Origin: Frateuria hangzhouensis | GTDB taxonomy: Bacteria > Pseudomonadota > Gammaproteobacteria > Xanthomonadales > Rhodanobacteraceae | Reading direction: 5' to 3' | Length of the DNA: 64,000 nucleotides | NCBI RefSeq assembly: GCF_026410505.1 | Contig: NZ_JAPMIU010000011.1 | Span: forward strand, 62,001-126,000 | In this document: positions 33,910-42,865 of the stretch, one piece after another | Position numbering within the stretch: position 1 is the first letter of the stretch | Layout of the letters: every line of letters begins with the position of its first letter | Position numbers and translations under genes: made by a program | The notes under the pieces: generated by a model | The model's input: the letters and a program-made list of their open reading frames with translations, nothing else | Database searches by the model: none | What the model was told of the DNA's origin: nothing

Positions 33910-34446
33910 CTAGATCTGCTGGTCGCGCTGGGCATCGTTGCCACTCTGGCCGCCCTGGATCACGCCCTCGTCCGTTTCCTGTCCCGGCACGTGCGCCGAC
34001 GCCGTGCGTGCCGGGCCGCCGGGCGAACCGGCCGTACCGCCGCGATTGGGCGTGTCGGCGCCGGTGGTGCGGTCGGCCGGGTCGCGTGGAAGCCCATGCA
34101 CGCGCGCGTCCTGCTGCGCGCCCAGGCCGGCCGCGGCGCCGAGGTTGCGCGAAGCCGGCACGCCGGTGCTGTCGGACGGCACATGGTCGCCATCGTCGCC
34201 GCTGAAGCCCTGCCCGGCACTGCCCTTGTCGCCCCGGCCACCCTGGTCCAGCGACATGCCCGGCGGATCGACCCTGGGCAAGCCGCCCGGCAGCCCCGCG
34301 GCGGGGTCGAAATCCTCGCGCGCGGAGCGGGCCACCTTGTGGCTGATGCCGCCCTGGCTTTGCGTGTTGGAGCCAGCGGTCTTGCCTTCGGCGTCGGGGG
34401 CCATCGGCCCGCCGATCGGTTCGCGCTTGTCGTGTTCGTTGCCCAT
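33910..34446 (-). CDS. Disordered hydrophilic protein, Gly/Asp/Gln-rich
   Basis: A 178-residue low-complexity protein with no hydrophobic core (for example REPIGGPMAPDAEGKTAGSN and PADRTTGADTPNRGG). It resembles stress- or desiccation-type hydrophilic proteins in composition only. ATG 34446 was chosen; GTG 34473 would add nine residues. Reading frame and Gly-rich composition make it likely but not certain to be translated. Confidence 0.6.
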   Translation of the reverse strand: MGNEHDKREPIGGPMAPDAEGKTAGSNTQSQGGISHKVARSAREDFDPAAGLPGGLPRVDPPGMSLDQGGRGDKGSAGQGFSGDDGDHVPSDSTGVPASRNLGAAAGLGAQQDARVHGLPRDPADRTTGADTPNRGGTAGSPGGPARTASAHVPGQETDEGVIQGGQSGNDAQRDQQI

Positions 34447-34642
34447 GGCGCCGTCCCGTTGCTGATTTGTCACAGTGTCGCGCGGGGCCCGTCAGGGCAG
34501 CGTCGATGGCGCCGGGCGGGCTCATCGCCACGGTCATAGCTTTCGCATTACGGGCAGCTAACACGGTTCGGTGCACATTCAGCGTCCGGGCAGCGAACCG
34601 CGCGCCGCCACGGCTCCCGTTTCGAGTTCCAAGGATGCGCAT

Positions 34643-34852
34643 ATGAACAGCCATGCACAGCTTCCCCACCACTCCGTGTGGCCCGCGGGCAAATGGCGCC
34701 AGCAGGCGATCCGGCTCGGGCGGTACCTGGGCCTGATTCCGAACGAAGCGCCGATCATGCCGCCGACCCGCCGCCAGCTGCTGCTTGCGGCGCAGGACCG
34801 GCGTCGCGCCGAGCAGCGCCAGGCAGCCGAACTGGCGCGCGCGCGCCGCTGA
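34643..34852 (+). CDS. Small basic protein, unknown function
   Basis: A 69-residue protein with a basic amphipathic middle (GKWRQQAIRLGRYLGLIP) and an Arg/Ala-rich helical tail. AAGGAT lies near ATG 34643. No family is recognised. It is convergent with the small gene 34866-35087. Confidence 0.5.
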   Translation: MNSHAQLPHHSVWPAGKWRQQAIRLGRYLGLIPNEAPIMPPTRRQLLLAAQDRRRAEQRQAAELARARR

Positions 34853-34865
34853 TCTTGGCCGTCCT

Positions 34866-35087
34866 TCAGGACTCGCACACCCAGTAATAGAAATCCTTCG
34901 CAATGGTCGCGTCCGCGGCATCGCCCGGATAGCCGAAGCGTGCCTGTTCGCCGCGCGCCACGATCTGGCGGGCGAAGGCATCGGCCAGGCGCCGGGTCGG
35001 GTCGCGCCCGAGCAGGAACGTGCGGAAGCCGTCGTAGCGCAACCGCTCGGTCTTGGCGTTGGCCTGGATCAGGTGGTCGGCATCCAA
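34866..35087 (-). CDS. Small hypothetical protein with TTG start
   Basis: A 73-residue frame whose C-terminal 60 residues look natural (KTERLRYDGFRTFLLGRDPT, then YPGDAADATIAKDFYYWVCES). No ATG or GTG gives a sensible start. TTG 35087 has GGGAG 7 nt upstream and trims the protein to the natural-looking part. Family unknown; divergent from the histidine kinase. Confidence 0.45.
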   Translation of the reverse strand: MDADHLIQANAKTERLRYDGFRTFLLGRDPTRRLADAFARQIVARGEQARFGYPGDAADATIAKDFYYWVCES

Positions 35088-35342
35088 ATCTGGACTCCCG
35101 CACAGTAAGGGCGGACCGGCGCAAACGCCCGGGCTCGCCACTGGTGGGGCCAGCCTACGTTGGGCACAGTGAAGTTCCCGCGCGCGTGCGGTCATCATCG
35201 TCTCGATCCGCCTGACGCGGGAAAAAGCGCGTTGAACGGAACCTACACATCGGCTTGCCGGCGGCAATCACACGCTCGGCCGGCTTGCGCATTTCTCGTG
35301 TCCGCGCGAGTGCACGCCGATGACACGCTCGCGCCCGGGGCG

Positions 35343-37490
35343 ATGACTGCGAACCGCGAACCCGATGATCCCGACCGCCCGGAACGCGAAGCCGCCCTCG
35401 AAGCTGAGAACGCGCGCCTGCGCGCCGCGCTGGTTGCCAGCCAGACCGCGTTGCAGGAAAGCCGCAAACGGCTCGATGGCCTGTTCGCCATGCGCACGCT
35501 CGGCGTGACCCTGTGGGCGCCGGACCTCACGCTTACCGACGTGAACGAAGGGTTTCTCCTGATGACCGGCCTGTCCCGCGAGGGGGCGCTGGGCCTGCCA
35601 TGGCAGCAGCTGACGCCGGAGGAATTCCACGATGTTTCGCGGCACGCCGCCAGGCAGTTGCAGGCCACCGGTGAGAGCACCCCTTACGAAAAACAGTACT
35701 TCCGCAAGGACGGCTCGCGCTGGTGGGGTCTGTTCGCCGCGCGCAAGGTCGGCGAGGAGATCATCGGCGTGGTGGTGGACGTCACCGCCCGCCGACAGGT
35801 GCAGGAGACGCTGCGCGAAAGCGAGGAGCGGCTGCGCCTGATCGTGCAGGGCGCCCGCGACTACGCCATCCTCACCATCGACGTCCAGGGGCGCATCACC
35901 GAATGGCTTCCGGGCGCAGCGGCGATCTTCGGCTGGTCGGCCGAGGAGGTGATCGGCCAATCCGGCGCGGTCATCTTCACGCCCGAGGACCGCGAAGCCG
36001 GCCGGCCCGAAAAGGAAATGGCCATAGCCCGCGAACAGGGCGTGGCGCCGGATGTGCGCTGGCACGTGCGGCGGGATGGCTCGCGCGTATTCATCGAAGG
36101 GCACCTGGTCGCGCTGCGCAACTCGCTCGGAGAGTTGAGCGGGTACTTCAAGATCGGCCAGGACATCACGCAGCGCTGGATGGCGCAGGAAAAACTCCGC
36201 GAGGGCGAAATCGCACTGCGCCACCTCAACGAAACGCTCGAGGCGCAGGTGGACGCGCGCACCGCCGAACTGCGCGACGCCGTGGATGCGCTGCACGCCG
36301 AGGCCCTCGATCGCGCACAGACGGAGGATGCACTGCGCCAGGCGCAGAAGATGGAAGCGGTGGGCCAGCTCACCGGCGGCCTGGCGCACGATTTCAACAA
36401 CCTGCTGGCGGGCATTGTCGGCAGCCTGGATCTGCTGCACCGGCGGGTGAACCAGGGCCGCTACAACGACGTGGACCGCTACCTCGCCGCCGCGCGCGGC
36501 GCGGCCGACCGCGCCACGGCGCTGACCCAGCGCCTGCTGGCGTTCTCCCGGCGGCAGACGCTCGAACCGCGGCCGACCGGCCTCGACGCGCTCGTGCACG
36601 GCATGACCGAGCTGCTCGGGCGCACCATCGGCCCACACATCGATCTGGAAGTGGCCGGCGCCGACGACCTGTGGACCATCCTGTGCGATCCCAATCAATT
36701 GGAGAACGCACTGCTCAACCTTTGCATCAACGCGCGCGACGCCATGGCCGAGGGCGGGCGGTTGACCATTGCCACGGCCAACCGCCACATCGATGCCGCG
36801 GCGGCGAAAGAGCTGGACATGGTGCCCGGGCCCTACGTGGCGCTGCACGTGACCGATACCGGCACCGGCATGCCGCCGGAGGTGGTTGCGCGCGCGCTCG
36901 ACCCGTTCTACACCACCAAACCGCAGGGCCGGGGCACCGGGCTGGGGTTGTCGATGGTGTACGGCTTCGCACGGCAGAGCGGCGGCCAGGTACGAATCGA
37001 CTCCAGCCCCGGCCGCGGCACCACGGTGACGATCTACCTGCCCCGGCACGAAGGCCGCCCGGAAATGGGCACGCGCGGAAGCGACCCGGCAGACGCGCCG
37101 CCGGCCAGCGCCGACGAGTGCGTGCTGGTGGTCGATGACGAACCGACGGTGCGCATGCTGGTCGGCGAGGTGCTGCGCGAGTTTGGCTACACGGCGATCG
37201 AAGCCGCCGACGGCGCGTCGGCGCTGCGCGCGCTCGCCTCGCAGGTGCGCGTGGACCTGCTGGTGACCGACGTGGGCCTGCCGGGCGGCATCAACGGGCG
37301 GCAGCTGGCCGACGCGGCACGCGTCACGCGCCCGGGACTGAAGGTGCTGTTCATCACCGGCTACGCCGAAAACGCCGCGCTCGGCACGCTGCAGCCGGGC
37401 ATGCAGGTGATGGCCAAGCCGTTCGCGATGGAGTCGTTGGGATCACGCATCCGCGCCATGCTGGGCGCTGGCACAGATACCGGCGGTTGA
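35343..37490 (+). CDS. Hybrid sensor histidine kinase (PAS-PAS-HisKA-HATPase-REC)
   Basis: A 715-residue, probably cytoplasmic kinase without membrane helices. An N-terminal coiled coil (20-45) is followed by a first PAS with PAC (50-165), a second PAS (175-300; GARDYAILTIDVQGRITEWLP), a second coiled coil, HisKA (GGLAHDFNNLLAG, His 349), an ATPase with N-box ENALLNLCINARDAM, DTGTGMP and GRGTGLGLSMVYG, and a C-terminal receiver (VLVVDDEP; phospho-acceptor Asp 643 in VTDVGLPGG). No response regulator or DNA-binding partner is adjacent. Start 35343 begins the likely protein; an in-frame ATG at 35160 adds atypical sequence. Confidence 0.9.
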   Translation: MTANREPDDPDRPEREAALEAENARLRAALVASQTALQESRKRLDGLFAMRTLGVTLWAPDLTLTDVNEGFLLMTGLSREGALGLPWQQLTPEEFHDVSRHAARQLQATGESTPYEKQYFRKDGSRWWGLFAARKVGEEIIGVVVDVTARRQVQETLRESEERLRLIVQGARDYAILTIDVQGRITEWLPGAAAIFGWSAEEVIGQSGAVIFTPEDREAGRPEKEMAIAREQGVAPDVRWHVRRDGSRVFIEGHLVALRNSLGELSGYFKIGQDITQRWMAQEKLREGEIALRHLNETLEAQVDARTAELRDAVDALHAEALDRAQTEDALRQAQKMEAVGQLTGGLAHDFNNLLAGIVGSLDLLHRRVNQGRYNDVDRYLAAARGAADRATALTQRLLAFSRRQTLEPRPTGLDALVHGMTELLGRTIGPHIDLEVAGADDLWTILCDPNQLENALLNLCINARDAMAEGGRLTIATANRHIDAAAAKELDMVPGPYVALHVTDTGTGMPPEVVARALDPFYTTKPQGRGTGLGLSMVYGFARQSGGQVRIDSSPGRGTTVTIYLPRHEGRPEMGTRGSDPADAPPASADECVLVVDDEPTVRMLVGEVLREFGYTAIEAADGASALRALASQVRVDLLVTDVGLPGGINGRQLADAARVTRPGLKVLFITGYAENAALGTLQPGMQVMAKPFAMESLGSRIRAMLGAGTDTGG

Positions 37491-37520
37491 GCGGTGCTGC
37501 GTTCGCCCCGCCGGCGTCGC

Positions 37521-38075
37521 TCAGGGAATGGGCCCGGCCGACGGACCGATTCCCAGCTCGAGGCTGAAACCGAACACCGCCAGATCCCCCTGCATGAAAT
37601 CCAGCGCCGGCGCACGCGCGAAACCCAGCCGCTCGTACATGCCCCAGGCGACCTGCATCGCCCGCGTCGTGTGCAGCACCACGCGCGCGTGGCCGCGCTC
37701 GCGCGCCCGAAGAATGCAGGCTTCGGTCAATGCCCGTCCCACGCCCATGCCACGCGCCGCCGGTGCCACGCCGAGCAGGCGGATGCCGGAAGCTTCGGTG
37801 AGCGTTCCGGCGATGCCGCCGGAACCGTAGTGCGCCATGTCGCCGAAATACACCACGCCGCCCAGCAGGCGGTCTTCCGTGTCGTGCGCCGCCAGCAGCT
37901 GCACCTGCGGCTTGCGGGTGAATTGGCCGATGTTCGCCAGCAGGGCGTAATAGCGCGGCTGCTCGTCCGGGCCGGGAAAACCCTCCAGCCGCGTGTAGAC
38001 GTCCACCAGCAGTTGCCCCAGCGCGTCGAACTCGTCCGCACGCGCCGCGCCGATGCGCAGCCTGCCACCGCTCAC
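37521..38075 (-). CDS. GNAT-family N-acetyltransferase
   Basis: A 184-residue acetyl-CoA-dependent transferase. The acetyl-CoA loop is in IRLLGVAPAARGMGVGRALTEACI (motif A), followed by ARVVLHTTRAMQVAWGMYERLGF (motif B). Substrate unknown. The GTG start overlaps the stop of the next upstream gene by 4 nt (GTGA), so the two are coupled. Confidence 0.87.
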   Translation of the reverse strand: MSGGRLRIGAARADEFDALGQLLVDVYTRLEGFPGPDEQPRYYALLANIGQFTRKPQVQLLAAHDTEDRLLGGVVYFGDMAHYGSGGIAGTLTEASGIRLLGVAPAARGMGVGRALTEACILRARERGHARVVLHTTRAMQVAWGMYERLGFARAPALDFMQGDLAVFGFSLELGIGPSAGPIP

Positions 38076-38272
38076 TGGTCGCTCGAGCGCACCAGCGCCA
38101 GTCCCGCGGGCGTCAGCTCCAGCACCGGCGCGCCCTCGCAGACGTGCCCGGGACGGCGCACCACGCCTGCCTGCATCAGTCGCCTCACCGCCGCCTCGGG
38201 CAGGTCGGCGCCGCGTCCTTCGGCCACGCGGGCCAGATGGACCAGGTCTTCAAGGTCGAGCGGGTCGGTCAT
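38072..38272 (-). CDS. Small winged-helix-like hypothetical protein
   Basis: A 66-residue protein: LDLEDLVHLARVAEGRG, AAVRRLMQAGVVRRPGH and VLELTPAGLALV give a helix-turn-helix/wing look, but no family is certain. GGGGAT precedes ATG 38272. It is coupled to the GNAT gene downstream and overlapped by 23 nt by the upstream gene; possibly the regulator of that pair (inference). Confidence 0.6.
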   Translation of the reverse strand: MTDPLDLEDLVHLARVAEGRGADLPEAAVRRLMQAGVVRRPGHVCEGAPVLELTPAGLALVRSSDQ

Positions 38273-38738
38273 GTTCGGCATCCCCGGGGGCAGCGCCCAG
38301 TGTGCGCCAGCGGCGTCTTTCGCGCGACGGCGCAAAGGGCCACCAGCCGCGACCGTGGCTCGCGTAGCGATCGGCCGCCCGTTCGAACCGGTTGCGCACG
38401 CTCACGCCGCCGCACAGCAGATAAAGCGGCAGGAACAGCGGACCCAGCGCCATGTACTGGTAGACGTGAGCGCGCTCGTGGTCGACGAGCGATACACACG
38501 GCTCGACGGCCCATCCCGCGCGATGAGCGTAGGTGTGGCAGGCCACGTCGAGGCTCTCGCCGGTGTGCAGGACCACGTTGCCCAGGGTCAGCGCACCTGG
38601 CGCCGGCCATCGCATCCGGGCGAACACCAGCGCCCGCGCGCGCGGTTGCCATCGCATCCGCGCGCCCATCGCCAGGCCGAAGGCGCCGGCGAACAAGCCA
38701 AGCAGGGTGTTGGGCGAGGTCCACGCGATGCCAAACAC
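38250..38738 (-). CDS. Membrane-associated hypothetical protein with HERAH motif
   Basis: A 162-residue protein starting at GTG 38738, with an N-terminal hydrophobic helix, then a segment DHERAHVYQYMALGPLFLPLY and a basic tail with FERAADRYASHGRGWW. HERAH resembles a metal-binding HExxH and the membrane helix beside it suggests a small metallopeptidase-like protein, but I recognise no family. Start is uncertain. Confidence 0.6.
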   Translation of the reverse strand: MFGIAWTSPNTLLGLFAGAFGLAMGARMRWQPRARALVFARMRWPAPGALTLGNVVLHTGESLDVACHTYAHRAGWAVEPCVSLVDHERAHVYQYMALGPLFLPLYLLCGGVSVRNRFERAADRYASHGRGWWPFAPSRERRRWRTLGAAPGDAEHDRPARP

Positions 38739-38797
38739 GAGCCATGGCCAGCCCTCGCGCGTCCGCGCGACCGCGGGCCGCTGGCGGGCATGGAAAC

Positions 38798-39007
38798 CTA
38801 GCAGGATCCCACCAGCTCGTGCGCGAACGATGTGGCCGCGGCCAGCGCCTGGTCCTCGCTGCCGAAGTGTTCGCCCGGCACCACGCGCAGGGTTCCGTCC
38901 GGAAGGCGCACGGTGGCGCTCAGCAGGCCGTCGGGCTGTTCGTTGAGGATCGCCACGAACTGCTTGCCGCTGTCCTCGAAAGTGCGCTCATGGTGAGTGT
39001 GCTGCAT
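38798..39007 (-). CDS. Small hypothetical protein
   Basis: A 69-residue protein: FEDSGKQFVAILNEQPDGLLSATVRLPDG, then an acidic helix. GGAG lies 9 nt before ATG 39007. No family is recognised; natural amino-acid composition and start support a real gene. Confidence 0.6.
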   Translation of the reverse strand: MQHTHHERTFEDSGKQFVAILNEQPDGLLSATVRLPDGTLRVVPGEHFGSEDQALAAATSFAHELVGSC

Positions 39008-39104
39008 GGAGGGGCTCCTCGTGGGTGGGGACGGTTCGATCTTGCGGCCGCGGCGCCTCAACGCAAGCAGGCGCGACCGGCCGGATCGGCGGGCACCGCG
39101 GTTG

Positions 39105-39132
39105 CGCCGGCACGGCGTGCTGCGTGCCGGCG
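39105..39132. terminator. 10-bp hairpin between two minus-strand genes
   Basis: CGCCGGCACG (39105-39114), loop GCGTGCTG, CGTGCCGGCG (39123-39132), a perfect stem without U tract. It lies downstream of the DUF1203 gene and may end its transcript. Confidence 0.4.
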
Positions 39133-39265
39133 ACGCCCATGGTGGACGCAGCAGGCATCACGCGAAGATGAATTCGCCTCGGTGTATCGGGAAACGCCAC
39201 CGGTCGAGCGTGGCCGTTCCAGCCAGCCGCGACACTCACGAGGGGACGCATCCGCGCGGCTCGGG

Positions 39266-39733
39266 CTACGCGCGTTCGATGCGCGCCGCATAACAGCCCG
39301 GCCTGGCGTAATGCGCATGCAAGTAGGCCACGGCGGGGTCGGCGAACATGCGCTCGATCGCGTCTTCCAGGTCGTCGCCCGGCACCAGCCCGGCCTCGAC
39401 CATCATGTGGTCGCTATCGAAGGCGCGCAGCGAGATCGGGCGGATGCGGATCGCCTCGGGCACCTGGTCGACCACATCGCAGGCCATCGTGGCGCCCTCG
39501 CGCACGAAGATCGCGTGGCTGGCACGGAACGGCGTGTCGGCTGGCTGGTGCGTGTAGTTCAGCAGCAGCGCCGTCTCGCCCGGTTGCAGGTCGCGTACCT
39601 CGATGCGATCGGGCACGCCCGGCGCGTGCTCGACCACGTGGCGGCGCACGCCGACGGCGGCCAACGCGGCGGCGTCCAGGCCGAACAGGTGACGGAAAGG
39701 CTCGGGCGAAAGCCCGCGGATGCGGAAAGCCAT
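39266..39733 (-). CDS. DUF1203 family protein
   Basis: A 155-residue cytoplasmic protein. FRIRGLSPEPFRHLFGLD at the start, ALLLNYTHQPADTPFRASHAIFV in the middle and YLHAHYARPGCYAARIERA at the end match DUF1203 as I know it; function unknown. GGAG lies 8 nt before ATG 39733. Confidence 0.82.
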   Translation of the reverse strand: MAFRIRGLSPEPFRHLFGLDAAALAAVGVRRHVVEHAPGVPDRIEVRDLQPGETALLLNYTHQPADTPFRASHAIFVREGATMACDVVDQVPEAIRIRPISLRAFDSDHMMVEAGLVPGDDLEDAIERMFADPAVAYLHAHYARPGCYAARIERA

Positions 39734-39915
39734 GACGTTTACTCCAACTTTCGGTGGAGCAAGCCTGGGCTGGTGGCTCCCACGGCGCCATCCGTTTGTT
39801 GCGCCACCACCGGGCGGCCGCCTGGGGCTCCGCATGGCCTGGCGCTCGACGCATCGCTCACGCGCGCTTTCGGACCCCCGGCCAGAATGGCCGCGGATTC
39901 CCGCAGGAGAAACGC

Positions 39916-40104
39916 ATGAACACATCCCACCCAGGCAAAGGCAACGGTCCCGACCATGACAAGCGCGCCGGCGGCAGCCCGGGCGAGGAAGTGCCCAAGC
40001 ATCCCGGCGACACCAATGCCAGCGGCGAGGCGAAGAACGACACCGGCGAGGACAACCAGCGCCAGAAAGGGGAGCGACCGGCCGACGATTACGTGCGCCG
40101 CTGA
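39916..40104 (+). CDS. Small disordered hydrophilic protein
   Basis: A 62-residue protein, very rich in Gly, Asp, Lys and Asn with no hydrophobic residues to speak of. CAGGAGAAACGC before ATG 39916 is a good ribosome site, which is the main support. Similar in style to the KGG and 33910-34446 proteins. Confidence 0.65.
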   Translation: MNTSHPGKGNGPDHDKRAGGSPGEEVPKHPGDTNASGEAKNDTGEDNQRQKGERPADDYVRR

Positions 40105-40142
40105 CGCCCTCCCGTTGCCGCCCGCCTGCGTTCACGCCAGTC

Positions 40143-40158
40143 TGAAGCCCAGGCTTCA
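40143..40158. terminator. Short hairpin between convergent genes
   Basis: TGAAGCC-CA-GGCTTCA, a perfect 7-bp stem, lies between the 39916 and 40225 convergent genes. No U tract; weak. Confidence 0.3.
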
Positions 40159-40224
40159 CCACCCGGCGGGCAGCCTTGGCCTTGCCCCGAACTGTCGCGA
40201 ACGGGGCGCAGCTCTCGGCCTAGG

Positions 40225-40620
40225 TCATTTTGCCTTTTTCGCATTGCGGCCCAGGAAATCGATCAGCAGTTGGTCGGCAGCCAGATAACGCTGTTCCTTG
40301 AGGGCAATCTGCATCATCTGGGCGACTTCCTGGTTGCTCTTTCCGTTCAACGACGCATGCGGCATCCGGGCGGCGCGTTCGGGATCATAGGCATCGGCGA
40401 CCAGCTTGGCGGCCTGGGGCGACATGCCCATGCCCTGCCACGCCTGTGCCAGGTTGACCCGCAGCTCGTCCAGATTGGCCATCGAGTTGATCCAGGCCTG
40501 GTGATTGCCCCAGCCAGCCTCACGCGTGTTGGTCATGGCGTCATGGCTGATGATTTGCTGGGCGAATGCCATTGGCGCGAGCAGCGCCAGCATGGGTACC
40601 AAAAACAGAGCTCTGTTCAT
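40225..40620 (-). CDS. Small secreted protein, unknown function
   Basis: A 131-residue protein with a signal peptide (MNRALFLVPMLALLAPMAFAQ) and an all-helical mature part, including LDELRVNLAQAWQGMGMSPQAAKLVADAYDPE. GGAGGG precedes ATG 40620. No family is recognised; probably periplasmic. Confidence 0.72.
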   Translation of the reverse strand: MNRALFLVPMLALLAPMAFAQQIISHDAMTNTREAGWGNHQAWINSMANLDELRVNLAQAWQGMGMSPQAAKLVADAYDPERAARMPHASLNGKSNQEVAQMMQIALKEQRYLAADQLLIDFLGRNAKKAK

Positions 40621-40841
40621 TACGCTCCCTCCGGTTGCGCCGGCCCTACCCGCCGGCCATTGAACGTCCATACCAACCTTCGCTACCGCACCCCGCAACC
40701 GAGCGTAGGCCCATCACGGATCGCTTGCAACGCTTCCCGCCGGCAGGCATCCGGTGCCCCGGCGGTGCCCGGGGCCCGCCTGCAAAACGGCACGTCGTCC
40801 GGGCAGAATCGGTAACCGATACCTGCCACAAGGGCTCATCC

Positions 40842-41717
40842 ATGAAACGCCGGGATTTCATCAAGGGCAGCCTGCTGGGCGCCCTCCTCCCCGCCTCGCT
40901 GGCGAAGGCTGCCGCAAGCACCGCACGCGAGGCGGATCCCGTCCGTCGGCTCGCCGCGCTGGAGCAGCGCCATGGCGGGCGGCTGGGCGTGGCCATCCTC
41001 GATACCGGCGACGGAGGCCGCGTCGCACACCGCGGCAGCGAGCGGTTCCTCATGTGCAGCACGTTCAAGGTGCTGGCGGTGGCCGCGGTGCTGGCGCGGG
41101 TCGACCGCGGCGACGAATCGCTCGAGCGGCGCGTCGTGTTCGGACGCGACGTGTTGCTGAGCTACGCGCCGGTGACCCGCCTGCGTACCGGCGCGCCGGG
41201 CATGCGCCTGGAGGAACTGTGCGCGGCCGCGATCACCGTCAGCGACAACACCGCAGCGAACCTGCTGCTGGCGGCGCTGGGAGGGCCCACGGCGGTCACT
41301 GGCTTCGTGCGCGGCCTGGGCGATCAGGTGACCCGGCTGGACCGCATCGAGCCGGACCTCAATGTCACCCACCCCGGTGACCTGCGCGATACCACCTCAC
41401 CCGACGCCGCGCTGGACACCCTGCACCGGCTGCTGCTCGGCAACGCGCTCTCGCCCGCGTCGCGGGCGCGGCTGCTGGACTGGATGCGCGGCTGCCTGAC
41501 CGGCACCGACAAATTGCGCGCCGGCCTGCCGCCGCTCTGGAGCGCCGGCGACAAGACCGGCAGCGGCGCCCAGGGCGAGAGCAACGACGTGGCCATCGTG
41601 TTTCCGCCCGACCGCGCGCCGCTGCTGGTTACCGCCTACTACGCCGCGCCCGATGTCGACGCGCGCGTGCGCAGCGAGGTACTCGCCGCGGTCGGCAGGA
41701 TCGCCGCCGCGAGCTAG
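40842..41717 (+). CDS. Class A beta-lactamase, Tat-exported (L2/PenA-like)
   Basis: A 291-residue serine beta-lactamase. All class A motifs are present: STFK (nucleophile Ser 73), SDN (134-136), the omega-loop E-x-x-L-N in IEPDLN, and KTG. RRDFIKGSLLGALLP at the N-terminus is a twin-arginine signal, as in L2 of Stenotrophomonas. Cys 72 before STFK matches Ambler Cys69 of L2/PenA types; the partner Cys238 of carbapenemases is absent (KTGSGAQ). No LysR-type ampR neighbour lies next to it, so expression may be constitutive. ATG 40842 has AAGGG upstream. Confidence 0.93.
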   Translation: MKRRDFIKGSLLGALLPASLAKAAASTAREADPVRRLAALEQRHGGRLGVAILDTGDGGRVAHRGSERFLMCSTFKVLAVAAVLARVDRGDESLERRVVFGRDVLLSYAPVTRLRTGAPGMRLEELCAAAITVSDNTAANLLLAALGGPTAVTGFVRGLGDQVTRLDRIEPDLNVTHPGDLRDTTSPDAALDTLHRLLLGNALSPASRARLLDWMRGCLTGTDKLRAGLPPLWSAGDKTGSGAQGESNDVAIVFPPDRAPLLVTAYYAAPDVDARVRSEVLAAVGRIAAAS

Positions 41718-42637
41718 CCGCTACTCACCAGCGCGAAATCGATCGCCGCGCAAACGGCCGCCACCTGGGCCTCGTTGCATTGCTCCGCGCTCGCGCGCGG
41801 GCTGTCCGGGTAGACCTCGGTGGTGGTCTTGAAACGCGCATTCGTGACGCTGGCGCACAGGCCCAGCTGCGTGAGCGGATAGTTGATCACGCCGGGCGCG
41901 ACCATTGGCGAGCCGATGATTTGCCCATGGGCGTCGGCCGGCGCGATGTGGGTGACCCCGGCCACAGCCGCGATCACCGCCTGCTGGAAGTCCGCCTGCG
42001 GGTTCTCGCTGTCGCCGACCAGGTAGAACCCGTCGGGGATGTCGCCCGGCTCGTAGGCCACGCCGTCGCGCGCAGCCAGCGCCGGGCGGAACTCGGACTC
42101 GTCGGTGTCGGTGGTCTCGTGCAGATCGACGTGCACCAGCACGCGGTCGCGCAGCGGCTCGACCAGGCGCATGAGCGCGGCCGATTCCTGCGCCGGGCTG
42201 TCCTGATGGAACGAGCGGTTCGGGTCGATCGCGTGCGCATTCCAGCGGTGGATCCGCTCGTAGGCCCACGGGCTGACGCACGGCACGATCATCAGATTGG
42301 CGCGACCGGCATAGCGTTGCGCATGGCTGTCGACGAACCGCAGCGCGCCATGCACGCCGCTGGTTTCGTAGCCATGCACGCCGCCGGTCACCAGCACGCA
42401 GGGCAGCTCGTCGCGCCACTGGCGGCTCTTGATCGCGAACAGCGGATAGCTGTCGGGCCGGTAATCCAGGCTGCCGTACTGCTCCACGTCGAAGCGCGAA
42501 CGCAACCCCTCGACCGCCTCCAGCACGTCGATCTGGTAACTGCGCTTGCGGCTCTGTCCGGACAACCAGGTGGCCACTTCCGCGGGCCCCCAGGGCGTGC
42601 CGGGCGTACCGATCGGGTAGGTCGCTTGGGTCGTCAT
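41714..42637 (-). CDS. M14-family zinc carboxypeptidase-like protein
   Basis: A 307-residue protein. Zinc ligands sit in GGVHGYETSG (H-x-x-E) and VHVDLHET (third His). NAHAIDPNRSF holds the substrate-binding Asn-Arg, and a Glu near TTTEVYPD is the likely general base. This fits M14 carboxypeptidases or succinylglutamate-desuccinylase-like enzymes. No signal peptide, so it is cytoplasmic. Its TAG stop shares a CTAG tetranucleotide with the convergent beta-lactamase stop. Confidence 0.86.
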   Translation of the reverse strand: MTTQATYPIGTPGTPWGPAEVATWLSGQSRKRSYQIDVLEAVEGLRSRFDVEQYGSLDYRPDSYPLFAIKSRQWRDELPCVLVTGGVHGYETSGVHGALRFVDSHAQRYAGRANLMIVPCVSPWAYERIHRWNAHAIDPNRSFHQDSPAQESAALMRLVEPLRDRVLVHVDLHETTDTDESEFRPALAARDGVAYEPGDIPDGFYLVGDSENPQADFQQAVIAAVAGVTHIAPADAHGQIIGSPMVAPGVINYPLTQLGLCASVTNARFKTTTEVYPDSPRASAEQCNEAQVAAVCAAIDFALVSSG

Positions 42638-42865
42638 CAGGTCGCTCGCTCTGCAGCCGCGGAAGGAAAGCGACGCACTGTATCACCCCGTGGGAATGCG
42701 CCCGGACCCGCGATGGCCGCTCCACAGGCGCCCGGCAGCGGGCGGCCAGATCGCGCGGCGCCTGGGCGGGGCCGTGATCGCGTTTACATGGCCGACGGCC
42801 GGCGGAGACCTTGCGTTAACCGCCAGGGCACTAACTTGGAGGCAACCGTCACAGGAGCCAAAGCC

